Shown: positions 17,311 through 27,122 of the stretch, in pieces
Layout of the letters: each line of letters starts with the position of its first letter
How positions within the stretch are numbered: position 1 is the first letter of the stretch
DNA from: Eubacterium sp. MSJ-21
GTDB lineage: Bacteria; Bacillota; Clostridia; Lachnospirales; Lachnospiraceae
DNA length: 64,000 nt
Reading direction: 5' to 3'
Assembly (NCBI RefSeq): GCF_018918185.1
Contig: NZ_JAHLPZ010000002.1
Span: forward strand, 186,001-250,000
The notes under the pieces: model-generated
Told to the model about the DNA's origin: nothing
Database searches by the model: none
What the model saw: only the letters and a program-made list of their open reading frames with translations
Made by a program: the position numbers and the translations under genes

Positions 17311-17861
17311 ACATTCTCCTTCTGCATTAAAAAGACATGCTTATTCGTCTTATAATGCTTATCCTTTGTTATTTCAAATCCAAGTGCATCTACATAGGAG
17401 AAATCCTCATCCAATGCAGCTTCTACCACAATCAGTGTGTCCACCGTAAACTTCTTTTGGGAAAGCACCTCCAATACTCTGCGCTCTAATCCTTTGCTGT
17501 ATGGAGGATCCATAAAGATCACATCATAATCAATCTCCGGCAAAGATGATACAAAGCTTACCGCATCGAATTTCCTCACCTGTGCTTTGTCTGCGAGCTT
17601 TGTGAATTTCAGATTATCCTCGATACATGCGGCTGCATTTTTTGCCTGTTCCACAAAGGTACAGCTCTCTGCACCACGGGATAATGCCTCAATACCAATC
17701 CCGCCGCTTCCGGCAAATAAATCTAAGAATTTTGCCTGCGGAACATATCCGGTCAGCATATTAAATAATGTCTCTTTAATCCGGTCTGTCGTCGGCCGCG
17801 TCTCCAGACCTTCTATTGTTTTTAACGGCAGACTTCGCGCCGTACCAGCTATTACACGCAT
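17307..17861 (-). CDS. rsmD: 16S rRNA (guanine(966)-N2)-methyltransferase
   Basis: A 184-residue protein. It begins [15 protein letters not shown] and has [15 protein letters not shown], the SAM motif [19 protein letters not shown] and the catalytic DPPY, all hallmarks of RsmD. It methylates G966 (E. coli numbering) during 30S assembly. The rsmD-coaD overlap is the standard pair in Firmicutes. Confidence 0.95.
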   Translation of the reverse strand: MRVIAGTARSLPLKTIEGLETRPTTDRIKETLFNMLTGYVPQAKFLDLFAGSGGIGIEALSRGAESCTFVEQAKNAAACIEDNLKFTKLADKAQVRKFDAVSFVSSLPEIDYDVIFMDPPYSKGLERRVLEVLSQKKFTVDTLIVVEAALDEDFSYVDALGFEITKDKHYKTNKHVFLMQKENV

Positions 17862-17923
17862 ATTTTTCTTTCCTTTTACAAATTATTTTAGAATACCTGG
17901 ACTATATGCCATGTTCATCCTGA

Positions 17924-19489
17924 TCAGTTTTCTCCATGCATCTGCTTCTTGAGCCATTTTCCTGTCTCAGAATAGTCATCATCCGTCCAGCCGGACGTTT
18001 TCATACAGGAAGAATCAATCAACGAAGACGTCTCCGCCTTGTTCGATAAATTCCATGCTGCATAGGACAGATTATCAGCATCAATCAGATCGAACCATTT
18101 TGCCGCCTGATCGTAATCAATTGCTCCATTTCCGGATGCATCGCAGATGGAAAACTCACTGACAAATATCGGCAGTCCTTTGGAAAGTGCCGTTGTCACT
18201 TTGTTACGGATATTATCCGTATGCGTTGCCGCATAGAAATGTACTGCATACATGATGTTGTCATACCCGGTAATCGGATCGTCTGCCGCAATGTCAACAT
18301 CCTGTGACCATGTCGGTGTACCAACAATGATCAGTGCATCCTTCGCATTCTTACGTATGATCGGGATGACCTCTTCCGCATAGGACTTTACATCTGCCCA
18401 AGTCGTTCCGCCGTTTGGCTCGTTACAGATCTCATAGATTACATTGTCATAATCTTTATACAAGGCAGACATCTCCTCGAAGAAAGCCTTCGCCTCTTCC
18501 TTGTAGGTCTGTGGATTCTGGTCGCCTAATACATGCCAGTCAATAATGACATACATGCCAAGATTCGTTGCCGCATCCACACCGGTTTTCACCAGTTCCT
18601 TTAACTGCTGTTTATCACCACCGGTACAATATCCGTTATCCTCGCCGGAATACATCGCGATACGGATCAGATTGGCTCCCATATCATCACGCAGGCTTTT
18701 GAACGCATCCTGATTCACATATTCCGGGAACCAGGCGATACCATGTGTGCTGACACCCTTTAACTGATATTTATCTCCATTTTTATCAACAATATCCGTG
18801 CCCTTCAACGTAAGCTTGCCGTGATTATCAACAGGGGTTCCACTCTCTGGCTCTGTCTTCTCCTTCGGCTTTGTCTCTTCCTTCGCCTCGGTAGTTTCTG
18901 TCGTAGACGATTCGCTGCTTCCTTTGTATTCTTTTCCATCTACATACAGCACGGCGCTATCACAGATGGCCTTCAGATCTGCCTGTGAAGGCACAGTTAC
19001 AATGACGCCGATATCCTTCAGATTGCCGTTTGCTGGAACCTCTGCATTGTAATCCACACACTTTACCGATAATGTCGTTCCATCCAGCTTGAATGTTCCA
19101 TTCCATGAGCTATCTAATGTCGTCTTATCCGGCACCGTCATCCGAATCTCCCAGTTTTTCAGTGCACCGCTTGTCTTGTTCGTGATCGTTGAATCGAGCT
19201 GTCCGCTGTATCCGTTTGCACTCTCCCACGAATTGCTGTTGGTCACTTTGACAAAACAATCCTGTGTCGCCTGTGCCTCCGTCGTTGCCGCTTCTGTCAT
19301 CAGAGCTTCCGTCGCATCCGATGCCATTTCCGGTACTGCCTCTGTCTCCGTCTGTATTTTCTCCTCGGAGATTACCTTCTCAACATCATCCTTCGGCTTT
19401 CTGCGTACCAATACAACAATCAATACGGCAATCACTGCTACCAGCACAGCAATCACTGCAATCCATACCTTGTTATTATTTTTCTTCAT
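17924..19489 (-). CDS. Membrane-anchored GH5 endoglucanase with a cellulose-binding-like domain
   Basis: A 521-residue protein. Residues 9-28 form an uncleaved signal anchor, so it should face outward. Residues about 78-190 resemble a CBM2-type binding module (NGYSGQLDSTITNKT, LKNWEI, DSSWNG). A Glu/Thr/Lys-rich linker leads to a GH5 catalytic domain (about 225-515) with acid/base Glu in YEICNEP and nucleophile Glu in FVSEFS, plus the RIAMY and DWH strands. It probably cuts beta-1,4-glucan at the cell surface. Followed by rsmD-coaD with a 62-base gap; no sugar-uptake genes are nearby. Confidence 0.88.
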   Translation of the reverse strand: MKKNNNKVWIAVIAVLVAVIAVLIVVLVRRKPKDDVEKVISEEKIQTETEAVPEMASDATEALMTEAATTEAQATQDCFVKVTNSNSWESANGYSGQLDSTITNKTSGALKNWEIRMTVPDKTTLDSSWNGTFKLDGTTLSVKCVDYNAEVPANGNLKDIGVIVTVPSQADLKAICDSAVLYVDGKEYKGSSESSTTETTEAKEETKPKEKTEPESGTPVDNHGKLTLKGTDIVDKNGDKYQLKGVSTHGIAWFPEYVNQDAFKSLRDDMGANLIRIAMYSGEDNGYCTGGDKQQLKELVKTGVDAATNLGMYVIIDWHVLGDQNPQTYKEEAKAFFEEMSALYKDYDNVIYEICNEPNGGTTWADVKSYAEEVIPIIRKNAKDALIIVGTPTWSQDVDIAADDPITGYDNIMYAVHFYAATHTDNIRNKVTTALSKGLPIFVSEFSICDASGNGAIDYDQAAKWFDLIDADNLSYAAWNLSNKAETSSLIDSSCMKTSGWTDDDYSETGKWLKKQMHGEN

Positions 19490-19518
19490 TTTACCTGTTC
19501 CCTTCCCCTGTAACCCTC

Positions 19519-19998
19519 TTACTTTGTACGTTTTTCCTGTATCCAGATATATAACCGGTGCAGGTCAACCTCATCGTATGCCTGTCCTCTGGCACGCTCC
19601 GACTCAATCTGATATTTCTTCTTATTTGTCTTGATCACAAGCAGATACGCGAGATTCGTCTTGCTTGTCTGTCCGAGTGTGATTGGCTTGATGTCCACAC
19701 TTTTGATATCATCCATTGCAATCTCAATATGACGCTTCTTATCATGATATGTCAGTGTTCCATCCTCGATTGCCGCGATTCCTTCGCCTTCAAACCGCTC
19801 CCATTTGTCGCTTAATACGAGCACAAATACAATAATACACAGAAGCAATGCCGCAACACTTACCATATTCGAGACAAGTGCTGCTTCGATGAGCTTCGAA
19901 CATACGGTAGATACCAGTCCAAATACAACAATACATCCAACTAAAGTGAAGAAGATAGCTCTTCTCCAGCGTGTAATATACCCTACTTTAACTTTCAT
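19519..19998 (-). CDS. Two-helix membrane protein with a PH-like cytoplasmic domain
   Basis: A 159-residue protein. Two hydrophobic helices (about residues 13-33 and 42-62) are followed by a soluble region with alternating short strands (AAIEDGTLTYHDKKRHIEI, DIKSVDIKPI) like bacterial PH domains. Function unknown. It lies 29 bases upstream of the GH5 gene on the same strand, so the two may be co-transcribed. Confidence 0.65.
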   Translation of the reverse strand: MKVKVGYITRWRRAIFFTLVGCIVVFGLVSTVCSKLIEAALVSNMVSVAALLLCIIVFVLVLSDKWERFEGEGIAAIEDGTLTYHDKKRHIEIAMDDIKSVDIKPITLGQTSKTNLAYLLVIKTNKKKYQIESERARGQAYDEVDLHRLYIWIQEKRTK

Positions 19999-20132
19999 GT
20001 TATTCCTCTTATCTTATTTAATCAAACACGTGCCTATTATATGCTTTTTTGCCCTGTTCGGCAACCGTTTTCTAAGCAATATCAGCGTTTTTGCATAATT
20101 TTGCATTCATAACAGCATCTACATCCGGATTT

Positions 20133-22145
20133 CTACAGCACAGTCTCAGAGATTCCACCACGGTTTCTGCGGACCGGCTGTATCGTCTTACCGTATTCTT
20201 TCAGCATATCCTGTGCAAGCTGTAGCATATCCGCATGATTATAGATATCCGCAAGTTCAAACAATGCATCGCCGCTCTGCCGGATTCCGAAGAAATCTCC
20301 CGGACCACGTAACTTCAAATCCTCGCTTGCGATAAAGAATCCATCGTTGGAATTCTCCAGCACACGCAGACGTTCCATCGACTCTTCCGATTCTTTTCCA
20401 TTGATAAAGATACAGTATGACTGCTTCTTTCCTCGTCCGACTCTCCCCCGCAGCTGGTGCAGCTGTGCAAGACCGAACCGCTCTGCATTTTCCACCATCA
20501 TGACGGTTGCGTTCGGGTTATTGACACCGACCTCGATAACCGTTGTCGATACAAGCACGTCAATCTCCCCATCGGAAAACCGTTTCATAATCTCATTTTT
20601 CTCTTCTGCCCGCATCTGCCCGTGCAGCATCTCAATCCGCGTGCCGGCAGGCAGGTTCGCCCGCATCGTATCCACATATTCCGTGACATTCGTCACATCA
20701 AGCGTCTCGCTTTCTTCCACCATCGGACAGACAACATAGACCTGACTGTGCTCGGCGATCTGCCCGGCGATAAACTGATACGCTGTCTGCCGGTAATTCG
20801 TGCCAACCACACAGTTTTTAATTGGCTTTCTGCCCTTCGGAAGCTCTTTGATAATCGAGATATCCATATCTGCATATAAAATGATAGCTAACGTTCGTGG
20901 AATCGGTGTTGCAGACATGACAAGTGTATGCACGCCATAGCCCTTGTCCGATAATTTCTTTCGCTGGTTCACACCGAAGCGATGCTGTTCATCCGTCACA
21001 ACCAATGCCAGATCTTTGAATTCCACCTTATCTTCCAGCAGCGCGTGTGTACCGATCACAATATCAACTCCACCCTGCTTTATCGCTTCATAGATTCTTC
21101 GTTTCTCCTTTAATGGTGTCGAACCGACGAGACACGCCGTACAGATATCATACTTCGCAAACTGCTCTGACAGTTCCTCGTAATGTTGTCTCGCAAGCAC
21201 CTCGGTCGGTGCCATGAGCGCCCCCTGATACCCTGCCTTTGCACAGGCAAGCAGCGATGCCGCAGCAACGACCGTCTTTCCGGAACCGACATCCCCCTGG
21301 ATCAGCCGGTTCATCACACCATCTCCTCCCATATCAGCGAGGATATCCTCGATTGCCTGCTGCTGTCCTTTCGTAAGCGAAAATGGAAGCTCTGATATGT
21401 AATCCGCGACTGCCTTTCCCTGCACGATCTTATGTAGATTCTCCTGCAGCTGCGTCGTCTTCTTCATGGATGCCATGTCATAGAGGAACTGATAAAACTC
21501 ATCAAAGGCAAGCCTGCGGATCGCATTTTTCAAGACTGCCTGATTCATCGGGAAATGAATGTTCTCATACGCTTCTGATAGTTCCATCAGACTATGCTCT
21601 GTCCGCACTTTCTCCGGCACATAATCTTCCATCTGGCAGATCAGCTCGCGTGTTGCCATGATGGCTTTCTGAAAGGTTTTATTCGAAAGCCCACTCGTAA
21701 GCGGATAGACCGGCTGCATCTCCTGCTGCATTCCGGTATACACCGGAAGCTTATAATATTCTGCCTGCTCCATAACACGCATGCCATTTTTTACTTTGAC
21801 TGTTCCAACGAAAATATATGAATCACCCTTGTGGAACACATTTCTTAAAAATGGCTGGTTGAACCATGTCATATGCATCGTCATATCGCCGTCACTGACC
21901 GTCAGGATCGTAAGCTTTAAGCTCCGCACCTGTTTAACCGTCACATAGGAGGTGATCATCGCCCGGATCGCGTGTCGTTCTCCAACCGCTGCATCCCGAA
22001 TGTATACCGGCTCCTCGTAGCTTAGATAATTACGCGGATACGTATGAAGCAGATCATCGATTGTGAAGATTCCAAGCCGTGCAAAGCTTTCCGCCGTTTT
22101 CTCTCCAATACCTTTAATTGTCTTTATACTGTCTTCTTTTCTCAT
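20133..22145 (-). CDS. recG: ATP-dependent DNA helicase RecG
   Basis: A 670-residue protein, normal for RecG. The N-terminal wedge/OB domain spans about 1-230. The helicase core has Walker A GDVGSGKTVVAA, the DEQH motif (VTDEQHRFGVNQR), MSATPIPRTLA and the C-terminal QLRGRVGRG motif. It remodels stalled replication forks and Holliday junctions. Upstream on the same strand lies the DAK2 gene, separated by a terminator. Confidence 0.95.
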   Translation of the reverse strand: MRKEDSIKTIKGIGEKTAESFARLGIFTIDDLLHTYPRNYLSYEEPVYIRDAAVGERHAIRAMITSYVTVKQVRSLKLTILTVSDGDMTMHMTWFNQPFLRNVFHKGDSYIFVGTVKVKNGMRVMEQAEYYKLPVYTGMQQEMQPVYPLTSGLSNKTFQKAIMATRELICQMEDYVPEKVRTEHSLMELSEAYENIHFPMNQAVLKNAIRRLAFDEFYQFLYDMASMKKTTQLQENLHKIVQGKAVADYISELPFSLTKGQQQAIEDILADMGGDGVMNRLIQGDVGSGKTVVAAASLLACAKAGYQGALMAPTEVLARQHYEELSEQFAKYDICTACLVGSTPLKEKRRIYEAIKQGGVDIVIGTHALLEDKVEFKDLALVVTDEQHRFGVNQRKKLSDKGYGVHTLVMSATPIPRTLAIILYADMDISIIKELPKGRKPIKNCVVGTNYRQTAYQFIAGQIAEHSQVYVVCPMVEESETLDVTNVTEYVDTMRANLPAGTRIEMLHGQMRAEEKNEIMKRFSDGEIDVLVSTTVIEVGVNNPNATVMMVENAERFGLAQLHQLRGRVGRGKKQSYCIFINGKESEESMERLRVLENSNDGFFIASEDLKLRGPGDFFGIRQSGDALFELADIYNHADMLQLAQDMLKEYGKTIQPVRRNRGGISETVL

Positions 22146-22235
22146 ACTTTTCTTTCAATCTTCTATTTGTTTTTGCTCAAATAACTATATTCATTATAAC
22201 GAAACTGCAAATATATTTCTACTCTTCCCATAGAA

Positions 22236-22271
22236 AAATCCTGACAAAACACGCTCGTTCTGTCAGGATTT
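22236..22271 (-). terminator. Terminator of the DAK2 gene
   Basis: An 11-bp perfect stem (AAATCCTGACA / TGTCAGGATTT) with a T-rich tail on minus. A second hairpin of GGAATTG/CAATTCC lies at 22277-22298 between it and the stop codon. Confidence 0.75.
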
Positions 22272-22309
22272 ATCCCTGGAATTGCAGTCCGGCAATTCCC
22301 TTTATTCAT

Positions 22310-23989
22310 TTATTCCAATGACAAAATATAATAATAGATTGGCTGTCCACCTGCATGGGTTTCCACTTCAAAGTCCGGATATGCAGCCTGTACAGCTTCT
22401 ACCAGTGCATCTGCTTTTTCCTCCTCGACATCACTTCCGTAATAGATGCTCAGAAGCTCGGAATCCTCATCTGCCATCGCACCGATCAGATCCTTCACAA
22501 CCTCTGTGATGTTCTGTCCGACCGCCTGGATGCCAACATCATCAATACCCATATAATCGCCGGTTTTGATCTCCTTGCCATCGATCGACGTATCACGCAC
22601 AGCATAGGTAACCTGTCCACTCTTCACTGCGGTAATTGCATCCTCCATGCCAGCCTGATTTGCCTCTGCGTTTGCTGACTCATCAAAGGAGATAAGCGCA
22701 CTGATTCCCTGCGGAATCGTCTTCGTCGGAATGACAATGACCTTCTTCTCTTCTTCAATCTCTGCTGCCTGATTGGCTGCTAAGATAATATTCTTATTGT
22801 TCGGGAATACAAATACGGTTTCTGCATTTACCTTAGAGATTGCATCTAAGACATCCTCCGTACTTGGATTCATTGTCTGTCCACCTTCGATGATATGATC
22901 CACGCCGAGATCCCTGAAAATATCATTTAAGCCTTCTCCAACAGACACTGCAACAAAACCAAACGGCTTCTTCGGCTCATCCTTCTTTGCTTCCTTTGCT
23001 GCTTCCTGCTCGGCTGCCTTCTTGCGGTCCTGCTCGTGGATGACCTTTTCTTTATGCTCCTCACGCATATTGTCTATCTTCATGCTTGTAAGGGAACCAT
23101 ACTCCAGACCTTTTTCAAAGGCAAGTCCCGGATGGTTCGTATGCACGTGTACCTTCACGATCTCATCATCGGATACAACAACAAGCGAATCACCGATCGA
23201 GGTTAAGAACTCCTTGAACTTCGCTTCCGTCTCTGCATTGTATTCCTTCTCAAGCATAATGATAAACTCTGTGCAGTAACCATATTTGATATGGGATGTA
23301 TCAATCTCTTCGGAAGACATCGTCTGCGCCTTTGCCACACCACCGGATGTTGCCGGCTTGCTAATCTCTGCTTTTCCTGTCAGACCATTGTAAGCGCCTG
23401 TCAGAAACTCCATAAGTCCCTGTCCACCGGAATCAACGACACCTGCTTCTTTCAGTACCGGAAGCAGCTCTGGCGTCTGCTTTAATACCTCATTACCATG
23501 ATCGAGAATCTCCTGTCCCAGTGTCTCGAAATCCATATCCATCTCAGAAAGCTCCACAGCCTTCTCTGCAACGCCCTTTGCCACAGTCAGGATCGTACCT
23601 TCCTTCGGCTTCATAACTGCCTTATATGCCGTCTCTACTGCTCGTACGAAACCATCTGCAAGTACCGATACTGTAATCTGCTTCTTCCCTTTGATTTCCT
23701 TGCAGAAACCACGCAGAAGCTGCGATAAGATAACTCCGGAATTTCCTCTTGCGCCTCGCAGGGATCCGCTTGAAATTGTCTTGGATAGCTCATCCATAGA
23801 CGGATTCTCAAGTGTACTTACCTCTCTGGCAGCCGCCATGATCGTAAGCGACATATTGGAGCCTGTATCACCATCTGGTACCGGGAATACATTCAATTCA
23901 TTGATATAATCTTTATTTCTCTCTAAGTTGTATGCGCCAGCAATAAATGCTTTCTGTAACAACTGGGCATCAATTACCTTTGTAGCCAC
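22310..23989 (-). CDS. DAK2 domain protein, FakA-like (YloV)
   Basis: A 559-residue protein. The N-terminal DAK2/DhaL domain shows PVPDGDTGSNM and the ARGNSGVILSQLLRG phosphate-binding motif; the C-terminal half is the DegV-like/FakA middle and C-terminal region. In Staphylococcus, FakA phosphorylates fatty acids delivered by FakB. A Lys/Glu/Ala-rich linker near residue 320 separates the two halves. It follows the gls24 gene by 37 bases, the usual yloU-yloV pair. Confidence 0.88.
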   Translation of the reverse strand: MATKVIDAQLLQKAFIAGAYNLERNKDYINELNVFPVPDGDTGSNMSLTIMAAAREVSTLENPSMDELSKTISSGSLRGARGNSGVILSQLLRGFCKEIKGKKQITVSVLADGFVRAVETAYKAVMKPKEGTILTVAKGVAEKAVELSEMDMDFETLGQEILDHGNEVLKQTPELLPVLKEAGVVDSGGQGLMEFLTGAYNGLTGKAEISKPATSGGVAKAQTMSSEEIDTSHIKYGYCTEFIIMLEKEYNAETEAKFKEFLTSIGDSLVVVSDDEIVKVHVHTNHPGLAFEKGLEYGSLTSMKIDNMREEHKEKVIHEQDRKKAAEQEAAKEAKKDEPKKPFGFVAVSVGEGLNDIFRDLGVDHIIEGGQTMNPSTEDVLDAISKVNAETVFVFPNNKNIILAANQAAEIEEEKKVIVIPTKTIPQGISALISFDESANAEANQAGMEDAITAVKSGQVTYAVRDTSIDGKEIKTGDYMGIDDVGIQAVGQNITEVVKDLIGAMADEDSELLSIYYGSDVEEEKADALVEAVQAAYPDFEVETHAGGQPIYYYILSLE

Positions 23990-24026
23990 TTTGTCTGTCC
24001 TCCTGATCTATATGTGTTATTAATCA

Positions 24027-24386
24027 TTAATCTATCACACGAACGCCTTCAACATAGATGTTGATTGCCTTCACCTTCATGCCTGTCATTTCCTCAATAG
24101 AATACTGAACGGTACTGATCAGATTATCGCATACCGTCGAAATGCTGACACCATATGCCACGATAATATGAAAATCAATAGACAGCTCGTTGTTTTCACC
24201 AATCACTACATTGACACCCTTGCTGATACTGTCACCCTTCAAAAGCTTTGCAATTCCATCCTTCATACTGATGGTTGCCATACCAACGATACCGAAGCAC
24301 TCCAACGCGGCATGTCCGGCATACTGGGCAATTACTTCATTTTCTATAATGATTTCACCGTTTTCATTCGATAAATAACCCTTCAT
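24027..24386 (-). CDS. Asp23/Gls24 family envelope-stress protein (YloU)
   Basis: A 119-residue protein with the compact alpha/beta Gls24 fold. Recognisable segments are GEIIIENEVIAQYAGHAAL at the start and a C-terminal strand-helix ending VEGVRV. Such proteins sit at the membrane or affect envelope homeostasis; biochemical activity is not known. Located directly before the FakA-like gene. Confidence 0.88.
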   Translation of the reverse strand: MKGYLSNENGEIIIENEVIAQYAGHAALECFGIVGMATISMKDGIAKLLKGDSISKGVNVVIGENNELSIDFHIIVAYGVSISTVCDNLISTVQYSIEEMTGMKVKAINIYVEGVRVID

Positions 24387-24545
24387 GCGTTTACCTCCGT
24401 TTCCGTGATAAGCCGGACTGATTCCGGCTGTTTAAAGTCATATAGCGCTATTATACCCTTTTTAACAGGATTTAGCAACTTTTACCTGCTATGCAATTCC
24501 ATAAATTTGTCATATCTGCGCATCTTGTCTCTGATTAGCGGTCGT

Positions 24546-24574
24546 CAAATGCACCGCATAAATGCGTGCATTTT
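24546..24574. repeat. Dispersed 29-bp hairpin repeat, copy 1
   Basis: Identical over 29 bases to 33558-33586, with looser similarity for about 20 bases beyond. It folds as AAATGCA-c-CGCAT-AA-ATGCG-TGCATTT. It lies between the rpmB terminator and the gls24 start. Confidence 0.8.
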
Positions 24575-24592
24575 CCTCGTCGCCATAACATA

Positions 24593-24624
24593 AAAAAAAC
24601 AGCATATCAATATGCTGTTTTTTT
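24593..24624 (-). terminator. Terminator of rpmB
   Basis: AAAAAAACAGCATA and TATGCTGTTTTTTT form a perfect stem with a TCAA/TTGA loop, 10 bases past the rpmB stop. Confidence 0.85.
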
Positions 24625-24633
24625 ACCATCTGC

Positions 24634-24819
24634 TTAGGCTCTCTCAACCTTACCAGACTTCAAGCACTGTGTGCAAACATAAATCTTCTTAGGAGTACCG
24701 TTAACTACTGCCTTCACAGACTTGATGTTTGATTTCCACATTCTGTTTGATCTTCTATGAGAATGGCTCACATTGTTACCGAAATGAGCTCCTTTTTCAC
24801 AAATACTACACTTTGCCAC
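24634..24819 (-). CDS. rpmB: 50S ribosomal protein L28
   Basis: A 61-residue protein starting with GTG at 24819, chosen because AAGGAGG lies 8 bases upstream and homologues begin (M)AKCSICEKG. Two CxxC pairs (CSIC and CTQC) would hold zinc; RRSNRMWKSN is the L28 rRNA-contact motif. A component of the large ribosomal subunit. Single gene with its own promoter and terminator. Confidence 0.95.
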   Translation of the reverse strand: MAKCSICEKGAHFGNNVSHSHRRSNRMWKSNIKSVKAVVNGTPKKIYVCTQCLKSGKVERA

Positions 24820-24889
24820 CGTTAGCACCTCCTTGACAAATATTAAGCCCTGCCTGCATAATTCTCTTTGCGGGCTCACAACATAGGCT

Positions 24890-24918
24890 ATTTTACCAAA
24901 TAACTTTTCAATATGCAA
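24890..24918 (-). promoter_or_regulatory. Promoter of rpmB
   Basis: The -35 TTGCAT (24913-24918), a 17-base spacer and the -10 TAAAAT (24890-24895), about 65 bases upstream of the GTG. Confidence 0.75.
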
Positions 24919-24967
24919 GAAAAATTTTCATATTTTTTGATTTTTTTTGAAAAAGTTTCTTTTTGCC

Positions 24968-27109
24968 CTATTTTATCATAGATAACTGGATCCGGTGCTT
25001 GTCAAGATCCACACTCATCACCGTCACATCCACGATATCTCCGACCGACACGACCTCCAGCGGATGCTTGATGTACTTGTCCGACATCCGGGAAATATGC
25101 ACAAGTCCGTCTTGATGCACACCGATATCGACAAATGCACCAAAGTCGATGACATTTCGTACCGTTCCTTTGAGTTCCATACCAGGCTTTAAATCCTTCA
25201 TCTCAAGCACATCACTTCGAAGAATCGGCTTTGGCATCTCCTCTCGTGGATCTCTGCCCGGCTTTTCAAGCTCTTTTACAATGTCCACAAGTGTCGGTTC
25301 CCCGATTCCAAGTTCTTCTGCAAGCCTCTTCGTATCCTTTGTCTTCTTGCTGATACCCTTCATGCCACCATGCTTGATATCATCCTCCGATACACCGATT
25401 TTCTCCATCAAAGCCTTGGTTGCCTCATAGCTTTCCGGATGAACGCTCGTCGCATCTAACGCCTCGCTTCCGCCATGGATACGCAGGAAGCCTGCACACT
25501 GTTCGTATGCCTTTGGTCCAAGCTTCGGCACTTTGAGAAGCTCCTTCCGGTTCTTGAAGCTACCGTTTTCTTCCCGGTATGACACGATAGATTTTGCCAG
25601 TGTCTTATTGATACCGGACACATACGAAAGCAACGCCGGACTGGCTGTATTCAGATCAATTCCAACCGAGTTTACACAATCCTCGACTACAATGTTGAGC
25701 GCATTGCCAAGATTCTTCTGGTTCATATCATGCTGATACTGTCCGACACCAATGGATTTCGGATCAATCTTTACAAGCTCTGCTAACGGATCCTGGATTC
25801 TTCTTGCGATACTTGCCGCACTTCTCTGCCACTCATCAAAATCCGGAAATTCCTCCGTTGCTTCCTTGCTGGCTGAATAGATGGATGCACCTGCCTCATC
25901 TGTGATGACATATTTTAAGTCCACATTCAGTTCTTTCATCAGCTCGACGATCATCGCCTCAGATTCCCGGCTGGCAGTACCATTTCCGAGGGAAATAAGT
26001 GTTACATGATATTTTGCAATCAGCTTCTTCAATACCTGCTTTGCCGCATCATAGTTTTTCTGTCCCTTCGTCGGATAGATGATGACCGTATCAAGTACCT
26101 TGCCGGTCTCGTCGACGACAGCAAGCTTGCTTCCATGTGCAAATCCTGGATCCCAGCCAAGCACAACCTGCCCGGAGATCGGTGGCTGCATCAGAAGCTG
26201 ATGGAGGTTCTTGCCGAATACACCGATTGCGCCCTCCTCTGCCTTCTCAGTCAGTTCATTTCGTATCTCACGTTCGATGGATGGCGCAATCAGACGATCA
26301 TAGCTGTCTGTGATTGCTTCATAGAGATAGCTTGCACTGTCATGTTTCATATTCTTAATAATCCGCTTTACAAGCCAGAGCAGAATATCCTGTCTCGGTG
26401 CCTCTATCTTCACCGTCAAAAACTTCTCTGCCTCCCCGCGGTTGATTGCTAAAATCCGGTGTCCAACCAGCTTTTTGATTGGCTCTGAGAAATCATAATA
26501 CATTTCATAGACCGAATCTGCTTCCTCATCCTTTGCCTTTGCTATAAGACTTCCGCTCTCCTTCGTCATCACACGAAGCTTCGTCCGGTAATCGGCATCA
26601 TCTGCATAGACCTCTGCAAGAATATCCTTGGCTCCGTCGATGGCATCCTGCACGCTTTCCACGCCCTTTTCTGCATCGACAAAGGCTGATGCCTCTTCCT
26701 CAATCGTTTTTTTCGTCTCCTGTGCACGTAAAATCTCTGCAAGTGGCTCTAAGCCCTTCTCCTTGGCGATTGTCGCTCTTGTCCGGCGCTTCGGACGATA
26801 TGGTCGATACAGATCCTCTAATGCCACCATTGTCATGGCTGCCTCGATCTGCTTTTTCAATTCCTCCGTCAGCTTACCCTGCTCTTCGATTGTTGCAAGC
26901 ACAGACGCTTTCTTCTCCTCTAAGTTACGCAGATACACAAGCCGCTCGGACAACGCACGTAACTGCTCATCATTTAAGGAGCCTGTCACTTCCTTCCGGT
27001 ATCTGGCGATAAACGGAATCGTTGCACCCTCGTCAATCAGTTCAACCGACTTTTCTACCTGCCCTTTCTTAATCTGCAATTCATCTGCGATTACCTGTAA
27101 TATATCCAT
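24968..27109 (-). CDS. tex: Tex family RNA-binding S1 protein
   Basis: The start at 27109 follows AGGAGA; the longer frame would overlap the upstream gene. The 713-residue product has the Tex N-terminal helical region (ELQIKKGQVEKSVELIDEGATIPFIARYRKE), a YqgF-like RNase H fold (LGWDPGFAHGSK), tandem helix-hairpin-helix motifs (TASPALLSYVSGINKTLAKS) and a C-terminal S1 domain (LKGTVRNVIDFGAFVDIG). Tex proteins bind RNA and influence transcription and RNA turnover. It follows the radical SAM gene by 13 bases. Confidence 0.93.
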   Translation of the reverse strand: MDILQVIADELQIKKGQVEKSVELIDEGATIPFIARYRKEVTGSLNDEQLRALSERLVYLRNLEEKKASVLATIEEQGKLTEELKKQIEAAMTMVALEDLYRPYRPKRRTRATIAKEKGLEPLAEILRAQETKKTIEEEASAFVDAEKGVESVQDAIDGAKDILAEVYADDADYRTKLRVMTKESGSLIAKAKDEEADSVYEMYYDFSEPIKKLVGHRILAINRGEAEKFLTVKIEAPRQDILLWLVKRIIKNMKHDSASYLYEAITDSYDRLIAPSIEREIRNELTEKAEEGAIGVFGKNLHQLLMQPPISGQVVLGWDPGFAHGSKLAVVDETGKVLDTVIIYPTKGQKNYDAAKQVLKKLIAKYHVTLISLGNGTASRESEAMIVELMKELNVDLKYVITDEAGASIYSASKEATEEFPDFDEWQRSAASIARRIQDPLAELVKIDPKSIGVGQYQHDMNQKNLGNALNIVVEDCVNSVGIDLNTASPALLSYVSGINKTLAKSIVSYREENGSFKNRKELLKVPKLGPKAYEQCAGFLRIHGGSEALDATSVHPESYEATKALMEKIGVSEDDIKHGGMKGISKKTKDTKRLAEELGIGEPTLVDIVKELEKPGRDPREEMPKPILRSDVLEMKDLKPGMELKGTVRNVIDFGAFVDIGVHQDGLVHISRMSDKYIKHPLEVVSVGDIVDVTVMSVDLDKHRIQLSMIK

Positions 27110-27122
27110 GTTGTCTCTCCTG